The position numbers and the translations under genes were made by a program. The notes under the pieces are model-generated. The model had not been told where the DNA came from and searched no databases. It saw only the letters and a list, made by a program, of their open reading frames with translations. This document shows positions 34,867 through 43,630 of a stretch of DNA of 64,000 bases, piece by piece. Each line of letters starts with the position of its first letter. Position 1 is the stretch's first letter. The DNA comes from Acinetobacter calcoaceticus ANC 3811 (GTDB lineage: Bacteria > Pseudomonadota > Gammaproteobacteria > Pseudomonadales > Moraxellaceae), in NCBI RefSeq assembly GCF_000399665.1, contig NZ_KB976986.1, forward strand, positions 1,088,240 to 1,152,239, given 5' to 3'.

Positions 34867-37047
34867 TTAAAAACTGAAAGTTGTAGAGAACTGGGCTGTA
34901 CGTGGATTACCTAAGAATAAATAGTCATCCCCCATAAATGCTCCTACATCGCGCCAATATTTCTTATTAAATAAGTTATCAATATTGAATCTAAAAGTTG
35001 TGTCATGCCCAGCAAAATTTGTTTTATAGGCAGCACCAATATTAAAGACGCTATAGCCACCTACTTTTGCAGTTCCCTCTTTGTTTGCATATTTACTGCT
35101 ACTGTATTGCATACCACTGAGTAATCTTAACCCTTCAACTGAAGGTACTTTATAAGATAACTGCGCAGTAGCTCGTACTTTCGGAACATTTTGAGTTTGA
35201 TGACCTTTGTAGCTGTCACTCTCAATATCAACAAGACGAGATTTCGTATAAGTAATACCTGAGCTTACATCGAGTGTTTCGGTTAAGGCACCTGTTAAAC
35301 CTAACTCAATCCCTTGATTGTGTTGTTCACCTTGTTCAACAAATTCTAATTTTCCTTCAGAATTTGTAGTCGTATATTGATTATCTTGCTTTAAATCAAA
35401 AATAGCTGCTGTTACCAAGAAGTTGCGAATTTGTTGCTTAACACCAAGTTCATATTGTTCAGAATTTCTAGGTGATAGGACTTGATAAGCATTTGCGTCT
35501 GCAAACCATGGAGCTTCACCACCATCCGATAATCCTTTGGCATATGAAGCATAAAGATTAGTCCTAGCAGTTGGGCTATACATGAGAGCTAATTGCGGTA
35601 AGAACTTATTTAAATCTGTATCTCGGCTTTGCTGACCATCTGCCTTATAGGCTTGCTCATCAAGGTGAATAAGTTTTCCGCCCAATAAAGTTGACCATTG
35701 ATCGTTAAATTGAACTCGGTCAGATATGGTGAAAGCAGTCTGATCACTTTCTAGGGCTTTGTAACGGTCGCCTGGACTGTCTGATGATGGGCTGTAGTCA
35801 ATCGTATCTTGATAGATATTGCCTGTTCCTACCGCTACATTCAGTGGTGTATGGTGCTTTAAGGTTTTATAAGTACGTTGTAATTCGAAAGCAACTTGAT
35901 GCTGAATGTTGCCAGTATTGAACTGTCCATTTAAACCAGCAGAAAACTGGTTGGTAATGCGTGTGTCATCTGGGCTACGGAAATCGTAAATGTCATAATT
36001 ACCGTGTTTATCAAAAGTATTGCCTAAACCAGTAACTTCACAAATATCGTTATAGCATCCCCATGGAAAAGCACTATTATCATCAATCAAAACACGGCTT
36101 TGCGATGCACTTAAGTTACCATTCCATTGATCGTTAAATGCATACTGATATTTTAAACTCGCATTTATACTGTTATTTACAACAGGTTTACTCCAAGACT
36201 GATAACCCAATAAACGGTCTTGATCTACATTTGTTGGTACTTCTTGCCCATCAAGAAGTTGATAACCCGGTACTGAGCGTTGACTTTGATGCTGCGCTTC
36301 AACATCAAACAGTAATTTAGAGCGATCATTAATTTTCCAGTCTAAAGCAACTGAACCAAACTCTCGTTTACCATTTGCATGATCGACATTTGGGTGAATA
36401 CTTTCATGCGCTAAATTTATTCGATAGCCAAAATTATCATTAAAAAAACCGCCTACATCCGTTGCCAGTGTATAACCGCCTTCTGAATTTGCATCTACAG
36501 TAATATCTTTAACATTGGCAGGTCTTTTAGTCACATAATTTACAACACCGCCTGGCGTCGACATGCCACTTTGAATCGCAGAAATACCCTTTAAGATTTC
36601 AACTTGCTCTTTATTTTCTAAAGCTACATTTTGCTCGCCGCGTATAGTATGACCATTAATGAGATAACTAGAGCCTAAATCGAGGGCAAAACCACGTGCT
36701 ACAAAGTTTGGATAGTAGCCAATAGCAGCGTAACCATCTCCCAACGATGGATCATTTTTAATAACATCAGTTAGCGTTTTTGCATGTTGATCTGCTATGC
36801 GCTCAGAGGTAATGGTGGTAATAGATGCAGGAACTTTCTTTACATCGCCTGTTTGAAAACCAGATAAATCAACTTTTTTTGAGGAATACAAATCGTTAGA
36901 GTTTTGGGTAGCATTCACGGTAATCGTTGGGAGCTGCGAAACCTCCGCTTCATTTGCATAAACGACAGATGTTATGAGTGCAATAGATGAAGCCAATACT
37001 GTTTTAGAGCATGTCATGAAGTGAAGATTTAACGAACGTCTTTCCAT
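34867..37047 (-). CDS. TonB-dependent siderophore receptor
   Basis: Outer membrane active transporter of 726 residues. A signal peptide ends near VVYANEAE. A plug domain follows: VPASITTITSERIADQHAKTL, then the GxxxxGVVNYVTKRPAN segment. A 22-strand barrel ends in RTAQFSTTFSF with the terminal phenylalanine. The region before the plug contains LPTITVNATQ, a TonB-box-like stretch. The start at 37047 has CAGGTAG upstream. Siderophore identity cannot be read. No exporter, esterase or siderophore synthesis gene is near, so it probably takes up a foreign siderophore. Confidence 0.9.
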   Translation of the reverse strand: MERRSLNLHFMTCSKTVLASSIALITSVVYANEAEVSQLPTITVNATQNSNDLYSSKKVDLSGFQTGDVKKVPASITTITSERIADQHAKTLTDVIKNDPSLGDGYAAIGYYPNFVARGFALDLGSSYLINGHTIRGEQNVALENKEQVEILKGISAIQSGMSTPGGVVNYVTKRPANVKDITVDANSEGGYTLATDVGGFFNDNFGYRINLAHESIHPNVDHANGKREFGSVALDWKINDRSKLLFDVEAQHQSQRSVPGYQLLDGQEVPTNVDQDRLLGYQSWSKPVVNNSINASLKYQYAFNDQWNGNLSASQSRVLIDDNSAFPWGCYNDICEVTGLGNTFDKHGNYDIYDFRSPDDTRITNQFSAGLNGQFNTGNIQHQVAFELQRTYKTLKHHTPLNVAVGTGNIYQDTIDYSPSSDSPGDRYKALESDQTAFTISDRVQFNDQWSTLLGGKLIHLDEQAYKADGQQSRDTDLNKFLPQLALMYSPTARTNLYASYAKGLSDGGEAPWFADANAYQVLSPRNSEQYELGVKQQIRNFLVTAAIFDLKQDNQYTTTNSEGKLEFVEQGEQHNQGIELGLTGALTETLDVSSGITYTKSRLVDIESDSYKGHQTQNVPKVRATAQLSYKVPSVEGLRLLSGMQYSSSKYANKEGTAKVGGYSVFNIGAAYKTNFAGHDTTFRFNIDNLFNKKYWRDVGAFMGDDYLFLGNPRTAQFSTTFSF

Positions 37048-37598
37048 TGAATAACTACCTGCCATACCGTGCATAATTTGAAGCGCTAGAAGTAACTGCT
37101 GAGCCTATTTTTAGCCACGCAAGAATACAGTGACAAATATCGAGAAACAACAAATTATATAATTTTTAGATCAAGTAAATTTTGTGTAATAAAGCGTCAT
37201 CATTATATGATTTTCGTTTATTTTCTTTGAAATTAGGACTATAACTTTTTAAGTATTACCAAATAGTCAAAATAAAACTAAGCTCAGAAATAGGTCTAGA
37301 CCAAGGAGGAATACAATAACGAATATGGTTAATAAATTAGATGTTTGATTTTAAATAAAGTTTATGGTGCATTGATCAACTCACTAAATTAAGTAAATGT
37401 TCGATTATCAGTAAAAATTTCTTTAAATCGAACAAAAGATCATAGAATCACTAGAATGGAAATTTAAAATTATAAAAAATGAATGGAGAGGAATTCTAAG
37501 AAAGTACTCAGGATTGAGTGATATCTAAAGATTCATTCTATTTCCTGTTCAGTACATCTGAAAATTTCTATTTTTTTCTGCTAACTGACGGAATATCT
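37048..37598. promoter_or_regulatory. Divergent promoter region of the TonB receptor and kgtP-like genes
   Basis: AT-rich, with no genes seen. A short palindrome ATCAT-TAT-ATGAT is at 37199-37211; it only loosely resembles a Fur half-site, and I do not call it a Fur box. Some upstream in-frame sequence before 37599 could extend the transporter, but it begins with GTG and lacks a ribosome site. Confidence 0.35.
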
Positions 37599-38885
37599 AT
37601 GACATATACTAAGGAAGAAAAGAGCGGCAGAATACGAGGCATTGTAGGCGCAGCTTCAGGTAATTTGGTTGAATGGTTCGACTTTTATATCTATGCGGTA
37701 TTTGCTACTTACTTTACTCAAGCTCTGACTGCACCAGACATGGATAGCACGACCAAATCGATCTACGTTTGGGGTGTATTTGCAGCAAGCTTTTTTATGC
37801 GTCCTATTGGTAGCTGGATATTTGGGCGCATTGCAGACCGACACGGTCGAAAAAAATCAATGATTGTCTCTATTTGCCTAATGGCTTTGAGCTCTTTTCT
37901 ATTTGCAGCTTTACCGACTTATGATCAAGTTGGCTTATTTGCCCCTTTCCTTTTACTGGTAGTACGCTTACTTCAAGGTCTATCGGTGGGTGGTGAATAT
38001 GGTGCAGTAGCAACCTACATGAGTGAATTAGGCTTAAAGGGTCAACGTGGTTTTTACTCTTCTTTTCAATACGTCACACTCTCTGGTGGCCAGTTACTTG
38101 CCAGCCTACTTGGTGTAATCTTATTAACATTTTTGAGTGAGGACCAATTGCTCAATGGCGGTTGGCGTATCCCATTTGTTATTGGTGGTATTGCTGCCAT
38201 TGTATCTTTACTCGCACGGAGTCGTTTAGAAGAAACGCTTTCTCATCAAGATAGTGAACGTGAAGAGTCTGGTAGCTTAAGAGAACTCTTTAAAAAACAT
38301 TGGAAAACCTTTTTATTGGTGGTTGGTTATACCTCTGCGGGTTCATTAACGTTTTATGTTGAAACTGTTTATTCAAAAACCTATTTAACTAATTTAGGGA
38401 TGGATGGAAAAACCGTTGGTTATATTATGACCTTCGCGCTATTTGTCTATATGTGTGCTCAACCTGTATTTGGTTTAATTTCCGACCGTATTGGGCGACG
38501 TTCTTCAATGCTGGCATTTAGCTTATTATCTGCGATTTTTATCTATCCAGTGATGGCAATTGGAATGCCTAATTATATAGATTCACCAATCATCATTACC
38601 TTGCTACTCATTTTTATGATGATGATTTTGAGTTTCTATACATCTATTAGTGGCTTAGTAAAAGCTGAGATGTTTCCACCTCACGTACGCGCACTCGGGG
38701 TAGGATTTTCATATGCGGTAGGTAATGCTATTTTTGGTGGTTCTGCGCCTTCAGTTGCCTTGCAATTCAAAGCTGCTGGAATTGAAAATACCTTCTTTAT
38801 TTATGTGATTATCATGCTGATTATCTGTTTCTTGTGTAGCCTTGCGCTTCCGAAAAAACCAGATTATTTAGAACATGATCATTAA
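37599..38885 (+). CDS. MFS metabolite:H+ symporter, KgtP-like
   Basis: Inner-membrane transporter of 428 residues in the MHS family (alpha-ketoglutarate, proline/betaine, shikimate). The start MTYTKEEKSG has GGA 7 nt upstream. The segments GNLVEWFDFYIYAVFATYF, RPIGSWIFGRIADRHGRKKSM and LLQGLSVGGEYG are the family signatures. A dicarboxylate such as 2-oxoglutarate is likely because the sequence reads like KgtP, but the substrate remains a guess. Confidence 0.85.
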   Translation: MTYTKEEKSGRIRGIVGAASGNLVEWFDFYIYAVFATYFTQALTAPDMDSTTKSIYVWGVFAASFFMRPIGSWIFGRIADRHGRKKSMIVSICLMALSSFLFAALPTYDQVGLFAPFLLLVVRLLQGLSVGGEYGAVATYMSELGLKGQRGFYSSFQYVTLSGGQLLASLLGVILLTFLSEDQLLNGGWRIPFVIGGIAAIVSLLARSRLEETLSHQDSEREESGSLRELFKKHWKTFLLVVGYTSAGSLTFYVETVYSKTYLTNLGMDGKTVGYIMTFALFVYMCAQPVFGLISDRIGRRSSMLAFSLLSAIFIYPVMAIGMPNYIDSPIIITLLLIFMMMILSFYTSISGLVKAEMFPPHVRALGVGFSYAVGNAIFGGSAPSVALQFKAAGIENTFFIYVIIMLIICFLCSLALPKKPDYLEHDH

Positions 38886-38892
38886 TTAAATG

Positions 38893-38923
38893 AGATGCCT
38901 TCTGTCCCAAGCAGAAGGCATCT
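38893..38923. terminator. Strong hairpin without a U tract
   Basis: Perfect 12-bp stem AGATGCCTTCTG/CAGAAGGCATCT with a 7-nt loop. It lies between the convergent transporter gene and the DUF971 gene. Neither strand has a T run, so it may be a weak or Rho-assisted terminator or a 3'-end stabiliser. Confidence 0.6.
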
Positions 38924-38924
38924 A

Positions 38925-39206
38925 TTAGCACTTAGCAAATTCTTTTAAAAAAGCCCACGGAAAAATCCCTTTATCATGCCCATCACTAAAACAAATTTGG
39001 GCCCCATATCCTTGATCGAATATAGCTGTCACTTCAACATTTTGGTGTTCTATTTTAATTTGCTTGATTCGCTTCGCTCGGCAAAAGCCACATGGGCAAA
39101 TTTCCCTTAAATTTTGATAACCCAGAGATACGCTTAAACCATCGGTCCATATAAAGTGAACCTGTTTGGTTATCGTATCCACACGAATATCAGGTCTGGT
39201 TTGCAT
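38925..39206 (-). CDS. DUF971 protein (GBBH-like N-terminal domain)
   Basis: A 93-residue protein with the DUF971 fold. The zinc-type cysteines are C-x-C-x2-C in [12 protein letters not shown] (about residues 37-42), and a histidine lies in [14 protein letters not shown]. The family is the N-terminal domain of gamma-butyrobetaine hydroxylase and is often fused or adjacent to iron-sulfur assembly ATPases. It is the last gene of an eight-gene unit and overlaps the HEAT-repeat gene by 17 nt. It may help maturation or metal handling of the flavoprotein/ferredoxin pair; this is inferred. Confidence 0.8.
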   Translation of the reverse strand: MQTRPDIRVDTITKQVHFIWTDGLSVSLGYQNLREICPCGFCRAKRIKQIKIEHQNVEVTAIFDQGYGAQICFSDGHDKGIFPWAFLKEFAKC

Positions 39207-40188
39207 ATTTCACCTCACCAATTTGATTTAATCCAATACGAATCGCTTTTCGTACTTCTGGATCTGAGTCATTTTGATGTTGTTCTAATAGATTCTGAGC
39301 TTCTGATGTACCAATTTCACCTAGTGCTAAAGCGACCTCTTTACGTAAATTGCTAATTTCATGATTAAAGTTATCAAACAGATGACTAACTGCCAGACAC
39401 GACTTGAGTAGACCTAAGCTTCGAACTGCGGCAATACGTACTTGCCAATATAAGTCAGATAAAGCATGAATTAAGGGAGTTTCAAGCTGAACGATATGCA
39501 ATTTTCCAATCGTAAGTGCAGCTTCGACTCTTAATTGCCAACTTTCCGAGGTTAAAGAGTGTTGAAGTGCTTGGATCACCTCAGCTGATATGCTCTGACT
39601 ATAAGCCAAGCCACCTGTTGCAATGCGGCGAACCTCATCATCCAAATCATTTTCAGCAGTTTTTGCCAATATCGTAATCGCTTGGTCTTGTTGTAACCAA
39701 CTTAATGCACTGACTGCCTCACGGCGCACAACAGCATCTTCATGATGTACCAAAGCAGATATCTCTGTGAATAATTGCTGTGGTCGTAAAGGTTTTAAAG
39801 CACGTAAAATTGCACTAAGAGCAAAAGTATCCGTATGCTTTAAATAAGGTGCAAGGATCTGGGCTGATGCCGCATTTTTTACTTCACTTAAGCTTTGACT
39901 GGCAGCTTGTCTAACATTCACATCAGTATCAAATAAGGCTTGAGCCAATACTTGCAAACTGGTTGGATCTTCCCAACTTTCTAACTTTTTTGCCGCCTCT
40001 TCACGAACTAAAGCTGAAGAATCGTGTTGCAATGCTGCATGCAACCAAGGGAGTAAATCCGGATTTTCTTCATCGCCAATATTCATTAAAGCAACAAAGC
40101 GAATCTTTTCATCTGAGTGATTGAGCTGTGCGAGAAATTCCTGATTATATTCATCTTGGTCATCTAAAGCTTGATAATAAAAACTCAT
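39190..40188 (-). CDS. HEAT-repeat (PBS-lyase type) protein
   Basis: A 332-residue all-helical protein made of about eight HEAT-like repeats. Recurrent VRxEAxxxLxxx units include [60 protein letters not shown] and [12 protein letters not shown]. Such repeats bind other proteins and occur in assembly or lyase factors. It overlaps the ABC ATPase gene by 4 nt and DUF971 by 17 nt. It is likely an accessory or scaffold for this system, but the partner is unknown. Confidence 0.85.
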   Translation of the reverse strand: MSFYYQALDDQDEYNQEFLAQLNHSDEKIRFVALMNIGDEENPDLLPWLHAALQHDSSALVREEAAKKLESWEDPTSLQVLAQALFDTDVNVRQAASQSLSEVKNAASAQILAPYLKHTDTFALSAILRALKPLRPQQLFTEISALVHHEDAVVRREAVSALSWLQQDQAITILAKTAENDLDDEVRRIATGGLAYSQSISAEVIQALQHSLTSESWQLRVEAALTIGKLHIVQLETPLIHALSDLYWQVRIAAVRSLGLLKSCLAVSHLFDNFNHEISNLRKEVALALGEIGTSEAQNLLEQHQNDSDPEVRKAIRIGLNQIGEVKYANQT

Positions 40189-41024
40189 TCGTATTCCTTA
40201 ATTTGTGATTTCTTTCCAAGCCCTAATGGATTTAAACGGCTTAACTCTTCTTGCTGAGTGGCTTCTTTTAAAGTCTGGATGCAATGTTTTTTAATGGCGG
40301 TAAATTCACTACTCGTTACAAGCTCAACGTCTCTTGGACGTTCAAACTTAAGCGGAATTTCTTCAATAATTCGCCCTGGTCGATGGCTCATAATCAAGAC
40401 TCGGTCAGCTAAAAAAAGTGCCTCATCAATATCGTGGGTAATAAATAAAACCGACGTTTGGATTTCTTGCCAAATTTCAAGTAATAGCATTTGCATTTTT
40501 AAACGAGTTTGAGCATCTAACGCACCAAAAGGCTCATCCATTAATAAAATACGCGGTTGATTAATCAGTACTCTCGCAATTTCAACCCGTTGCTGCATGC
40601 CACCAGAGAGTTCTGCTGGAAATTTATGTTCAAAACCTTTAAGCCCGACCAGATCAATCATTTTCTTTGCTTGTTCAATACGCTTTTGTTTAGCGAGGCC
40701 TTTCATTTTTAAACCAAAAGCAATATTTTCAAGCACGCTTTTCCATGGAAATAAGGTATGTTGCTGGAACACCAAACCTCTGTCTGGATGCGGTTCAAGG
40801 ATAGATTCATTATCGACCGTTAAAGACCCAGAACTAATCGGTAAATGCCCTGCCAAAGCACCTAATAATGTTGATTTACCGCAGCCCGATGGGCCAAGTA
40901 GACATATAAACTCACCCGGTTGTATTTCGAAATTAACCCGATCTAATGCCTGAAAACGATTTTTAGCTTGCCCTAAATGTAGCGATAGATTTTGAATACG
41001 CACATGGCCTTGTGTAATTGACAT
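40185..41024 (-). CDS. ABC transporter ATP-binding protein, sulfonate/nitrate/taurine type
   Basis: ATPase of 279 residues. Walker A is GPSGCGKST, the signature motif is LSGGMQQRVEIARVL, Walker B is ILLMDEPFGALDAQT and the H-loop is FITHDIDEAL. It belongs to the SsuB/TauB/NrtD group. The gene ends in ATGA overlap with the HEAT gene and starts 1 nt after the permease stop. Its substrate is set by the binding protein and is unknown. Confidence 0.9.
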   Translation of the reverse strand: MSITQGHVRIQNLSLHLGQAKNRFQALDRVNFEIQPGEFICLLGPSGCGKSTLLGALAGHLPISSGSLTVDNESILEPHPDRGLVFQQHTLFPWKSVLENIAFGLKMKGLAKQKRIEQAKKMIDLVGLKGFEHKFPAELSGGMQQRVEIARVLINQPRILLMDEPFGALDAQTRLKMQMLLLEIWQEIQTSVLFITHDIDEALFLADRVLIMSHRPGRIIEEIPLKFERPRDVELVTSSEFTAIKKHCIQTLKEATQQEELSRLNPLGLGKKSQIKEYE

Positions 41025-41025
41025 T

Positions 41026-41880
41026 TTATGATTTCCTCAGTTGATACCATGGGGTAAATCGGTTTCCAATCACGCGCACTAAAGTACTGCTAAACATACC
41101 TAATGCTCCGATCAGCACCATGCCGACCACGATATTGCTATAGTTTTGCAAGGTGAAAGATTCCCATGTGAAATATCCAATTCCGTGTTGGCCCGAAATC
41201 ATTTCGGCAGTCACTAAACAGAACCAACAAGTACCCATTCCAATGGATAAACCGGTAATAATGTTCGGTAAGGCCCCCGGAATAATGACTTCATAAATGA
41301 TAGCTAGATCAGAAGCACCTAGACTTTTCGCAGATGCAATGAGTCTTGGGTCAACTGCACCAACGCCATGTACAGTGTTTAATAAAATTGGAAATAAGGC
41401 CCCGATAAAAGTGATAAAAATCATAGAAGCTTCTGAGGATGGAAAAATCAGAATCGCTAAAGGAATCCATGCTACCGCTGGAATTGGACGTAATACTTCT
41501 AATGGCGGCATTAGAAATGCAGCAAGTTTTTGATAACGTCCTGCCAACAAACCAATACCTACACCAATTAAAGCAGCCAATACAAAACCAACCACTACGC
41601 GAAAGACACTAGATTCAACATGTTCAAACGCAGTACTGAGTTGAAAGAAAGCCCAAAGCGCATGAATGACATCTAAAGGTGTCGGAACATTGCTAAAGTT
41701 CACAATGCCTAAATTTATTTTAAACTGAGCTAGTCCTTGCCAAATTGCTATCCAGAAAGCTATAGATGTGAAAGCAATGACATAGCTTTTTAAATGCGTT
41801 GGATATAACCTCAATTGTTGGAAAAATTTAATCAAAAATGTACTTTGGTTTTTAGGTTTTATTTGGACTAAACTACTCAT
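41026..41880 (-). CDS. ABC transporter permease, sulfonate/nitrate/taurine type
   Basis: A 284-residue inner-membrane permease of the SsuC/TauC class with about six hydrophobic segments. The EAA loop is ASAKSLGASDLAIIYEVIIPGALP (about residue 195). It is the second component of the importer, between the binding protein and the ATPase. A GAGG-type site lies before the start. Confidence 0.9.
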   Translation of the reverse strand: MSSLVQIKPKNQSTFLIKFFQQLRLYPTHLKSYVIAFTSIAFWIAIWQGLAQFKINLGIVNFSNVPTPLDVIHALWAFFQLSTAFEHVESSVFRVVVGFVLAALIGVGIGLLAGRYQKLAAFLMPPLEVLRPIPAVAWIPLAILIFPSSEASMIFITFIGALFPILLNTVHGVGAVDPRLIASAKSLGASDLAIIYEVIIPGALPNIITGLSIGMGTCWFCLVTAEMISGQHGIGYFTWESFTLQNYSNIVVGMVLIGALGMFSSTLVRVIGNRFTPWYQLRKS

Positions 41881-41914
41881 TCGTCACCTCCTGCTCATTA
41901 GGTAAAACAACACA

Positions 41915-43345
41915 TCAGCTCTGTGTTACAAGCTGAATAGTTTTAAAGTCATATACTTTTCCACCCTGTTGTTTAGCCCATTTTTCAGCATCATCTTTTA
42001 ATAAAAAGGCCTGAATTTGCCCTGCTTTATCTGTGCCATACCATGCCAGATTGGCAAGCAATTTAATATCGGACTGATGATCTTGGCTATAAACCACACG
42101 CACCGTTTTTCCATCGGCTTGAATTTTCTTTAAATCAGAAAAAGCATGCTCAGGCGTTTCATAGCTACGAACTTTTTCTTCACCCTTTACCCAAATTTGA
42201 GTCACCCGATCAAATGTTTTGATGGGTTGGCCCGTTAAAGCGTCCTTGGCAACCAAAGGTGATTTTGCATAGTCAGCCAGTTGCTGGCTGTAATTAACCC
42301 CAGAAGCCTGAAATGCATCTTTAATATATTGATCATCAATAAATTTATTTACATCAAGCGTACCGTCGTTTTTGCCTAGAACTTTTAAGGTATCTATCGC
42401 AATTTGAGTCGCTTTTCGATATTCAGGTTTCCAAGTTAAGTCACGAGTTTGCAGACCTAATGGACCATGAAACAGATAGACAACTTCGGCAGGAATACCA
42501 GTTTTTTCAGCAATAAATTCACTATATTTTTCAGGTTGTTCCCGAATCAGGCGATTCGCTTCAATAGTTGCCTGTAAATAAGCTTTTATGACTTCTGGAT
42601 GCTGCTGTGCATAATCCTTGCTGGCAAGTGAACCATGAAATGTAGGTGATTTTGCTTGTGAACCATCATAGATTTTTTTGGAAAAACCTTGGTAAGCAAA
42701 TAACTCTCCAAATGGTACGAAATCAGCATGCGCAGCAATCTTATGACTTTTTAATGCAGGCCCCGCCACTTCTGGCGCCTGAGCAATCACTTTAATATCT
42801 TTATCAAGTTGCCAACCTTCAGCTTGAATTGCTCGCAATAATAGTCCGTGAGCAGTTGAGGCAAAAGGTACAGAAATAGTTTGCCCCTTTAGCTCTTTAA
42901 ATGAAGTGACTTTTGAATCAATCGGAACAACAATCGCATTGCCGCTACCATTAATACTGCCTGACAATGGCGCTAAAAATATGCTTTCTTTTCCAGCTTT
43001 TTTAAAGGCCGCTAAATTATTAACAGCAGGAAAGTCAGCCATTGCTCCCAAATCTAGACGCCCAGCCACCATCTCACTGGTAAGTGGTGCACCAGAGGTA
43101 AAGTTTTTCCATTGAATGTCATATTTAACATTTTTGTATTCACCATCTTTGGGTAAATATTTTGGTAATAAATTCAATTCACGAATGAGCAACCCACCTG
43201 TTGCACAGTTAATGGTCGTGTCTTGCGTGCCAATGGCGACACGAACAGTTTCTGTTTTACTGCCGCAACCCAAAGTACCAAGTACAATGGCACCAATTAA
43301 GCTACTAAGTAATCGTTTTTTATTGATCAATTTATTTTGTCTCAT
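41915..43345 (-). CDS. ABC substrate-binding protein with a NosL-like C-terminal tail
   Basis: A 476-residue binding protein, clearly longer than the usual 320-350 residues. The N-terminus is a signal peptide ending LGTLGC; a lipoprotein attachment is possible, although the lipobox is not ideal. Residues 35 to about 375 are an NMT1/SsuA-type binding fold (MAGRLDLGAMADFPAVNN, FKELKGQTISVPF). Residues about 385-476 resemble NosL (YETPEHAFSDLKKIQADGK, AFLLKDDAEKWAKQQGGKVYDF). This suggests the importer delivers a metal-linked or sulfur compound, but the ligand is unknown. Confidence 0.82.
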   Translation of the reverse strand: MRQNKLINKKRLLSSLIGAIVLGTLGCGSKTETVRVAIGTQDTTINCATGGLLIRELNLLPKYLPKDGEYKNVKYDIQWKNFTSGAPLTSEMVAGRLDLGAMADFPAVNNLAAFKKAGKESIFLAPLSGSINGSGNAIVVPIDSKVTSFKELKGQTISVPFASTAHGLLLRAIQAEGWQLDKDIKVIAQAPEVAGPALKSHKIAAHADFVPFGELFAYQGFSKKIYDGSQAKSPTFHGSLASKDYAQQHPEVIKAYLQATIEANRLIREQPEKYSEFIAEKTGIPAEVVYLFHGPLGLQTRDLTWKPEYRKATQIAIDTLKVLGKNDGTLDVNKFIDDQYIKDAFQASGVNYSQQLADYAKSPLVAKDALTGQPIKTFDRVTQIWVKGEEKVRSYETPEHAFSDLKKIQADGKTVRVVYSQDHQSDIKLLANLAWYGTDKAGQIQAFLLKDDAEKWAKQQGGKVYDFKTIQLVTQS

Positions 43346-43364
43346 GTTAAGTATTCCAAATTAA

Positions 43365-43610
43365 TTATTTGAGTAGGTATGGGATATTTACTTTGACTGC
43401 ATCCGTTGGACAGTCCTTTTCACAAGGCATGCAGTACCAACATTCATCAAACTGCATGAAAGCTTTTTGAGTTGTTGGATCGATTGCCAATAAGTCCATT
43501 GGACAAACATCTACACAGACGGTGCATCCTTTATCAGCAATACATTTATCTTCATCGATAATGACTGGTGCGACAGTACGGTGCTGTACTTCTTTAAAAA
43601 TAAAAGCCAT
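43365..43610 (-). CDS. AprB-like 4Fe-4S ferredoxin
   Basis: An 81-residue ferredoxin with two 4Fe-4S motifs: C23-x5-C29-x2-C32-x3-C36-P and C57-x2-C60-x2-C63-x3-C67-P. The DLLAIDP and CWYCMPCEKDCPTDAV segments match the N-terminal half of adenylylsulfate reductase beta subunit (AprB) but without its C-terminal tail. It is encoded 20 nt after the AprA-like flavoprotein, so it is the probable electron carrier for it. Confidence 0.88.
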   Translation of the reverse strand: MAFIFKEVQHRTVAPVIIDEDKCIADKGCTVCVDVCPMDLLAIDPTTQKAFMQFDECWYCMPCEKDCPTDAVKVNIPYLLK

Positions 43611-43630
43611 GATTTGAATTCCTGATTTAT

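Noticed and set aside
37199-37211. Possible Fur box near the TonB receptor
   Set aside because: Only a 5-bp palindrome ATCAT-TAT-ATGAT; it is too short and too far from the Fur consensus to call.
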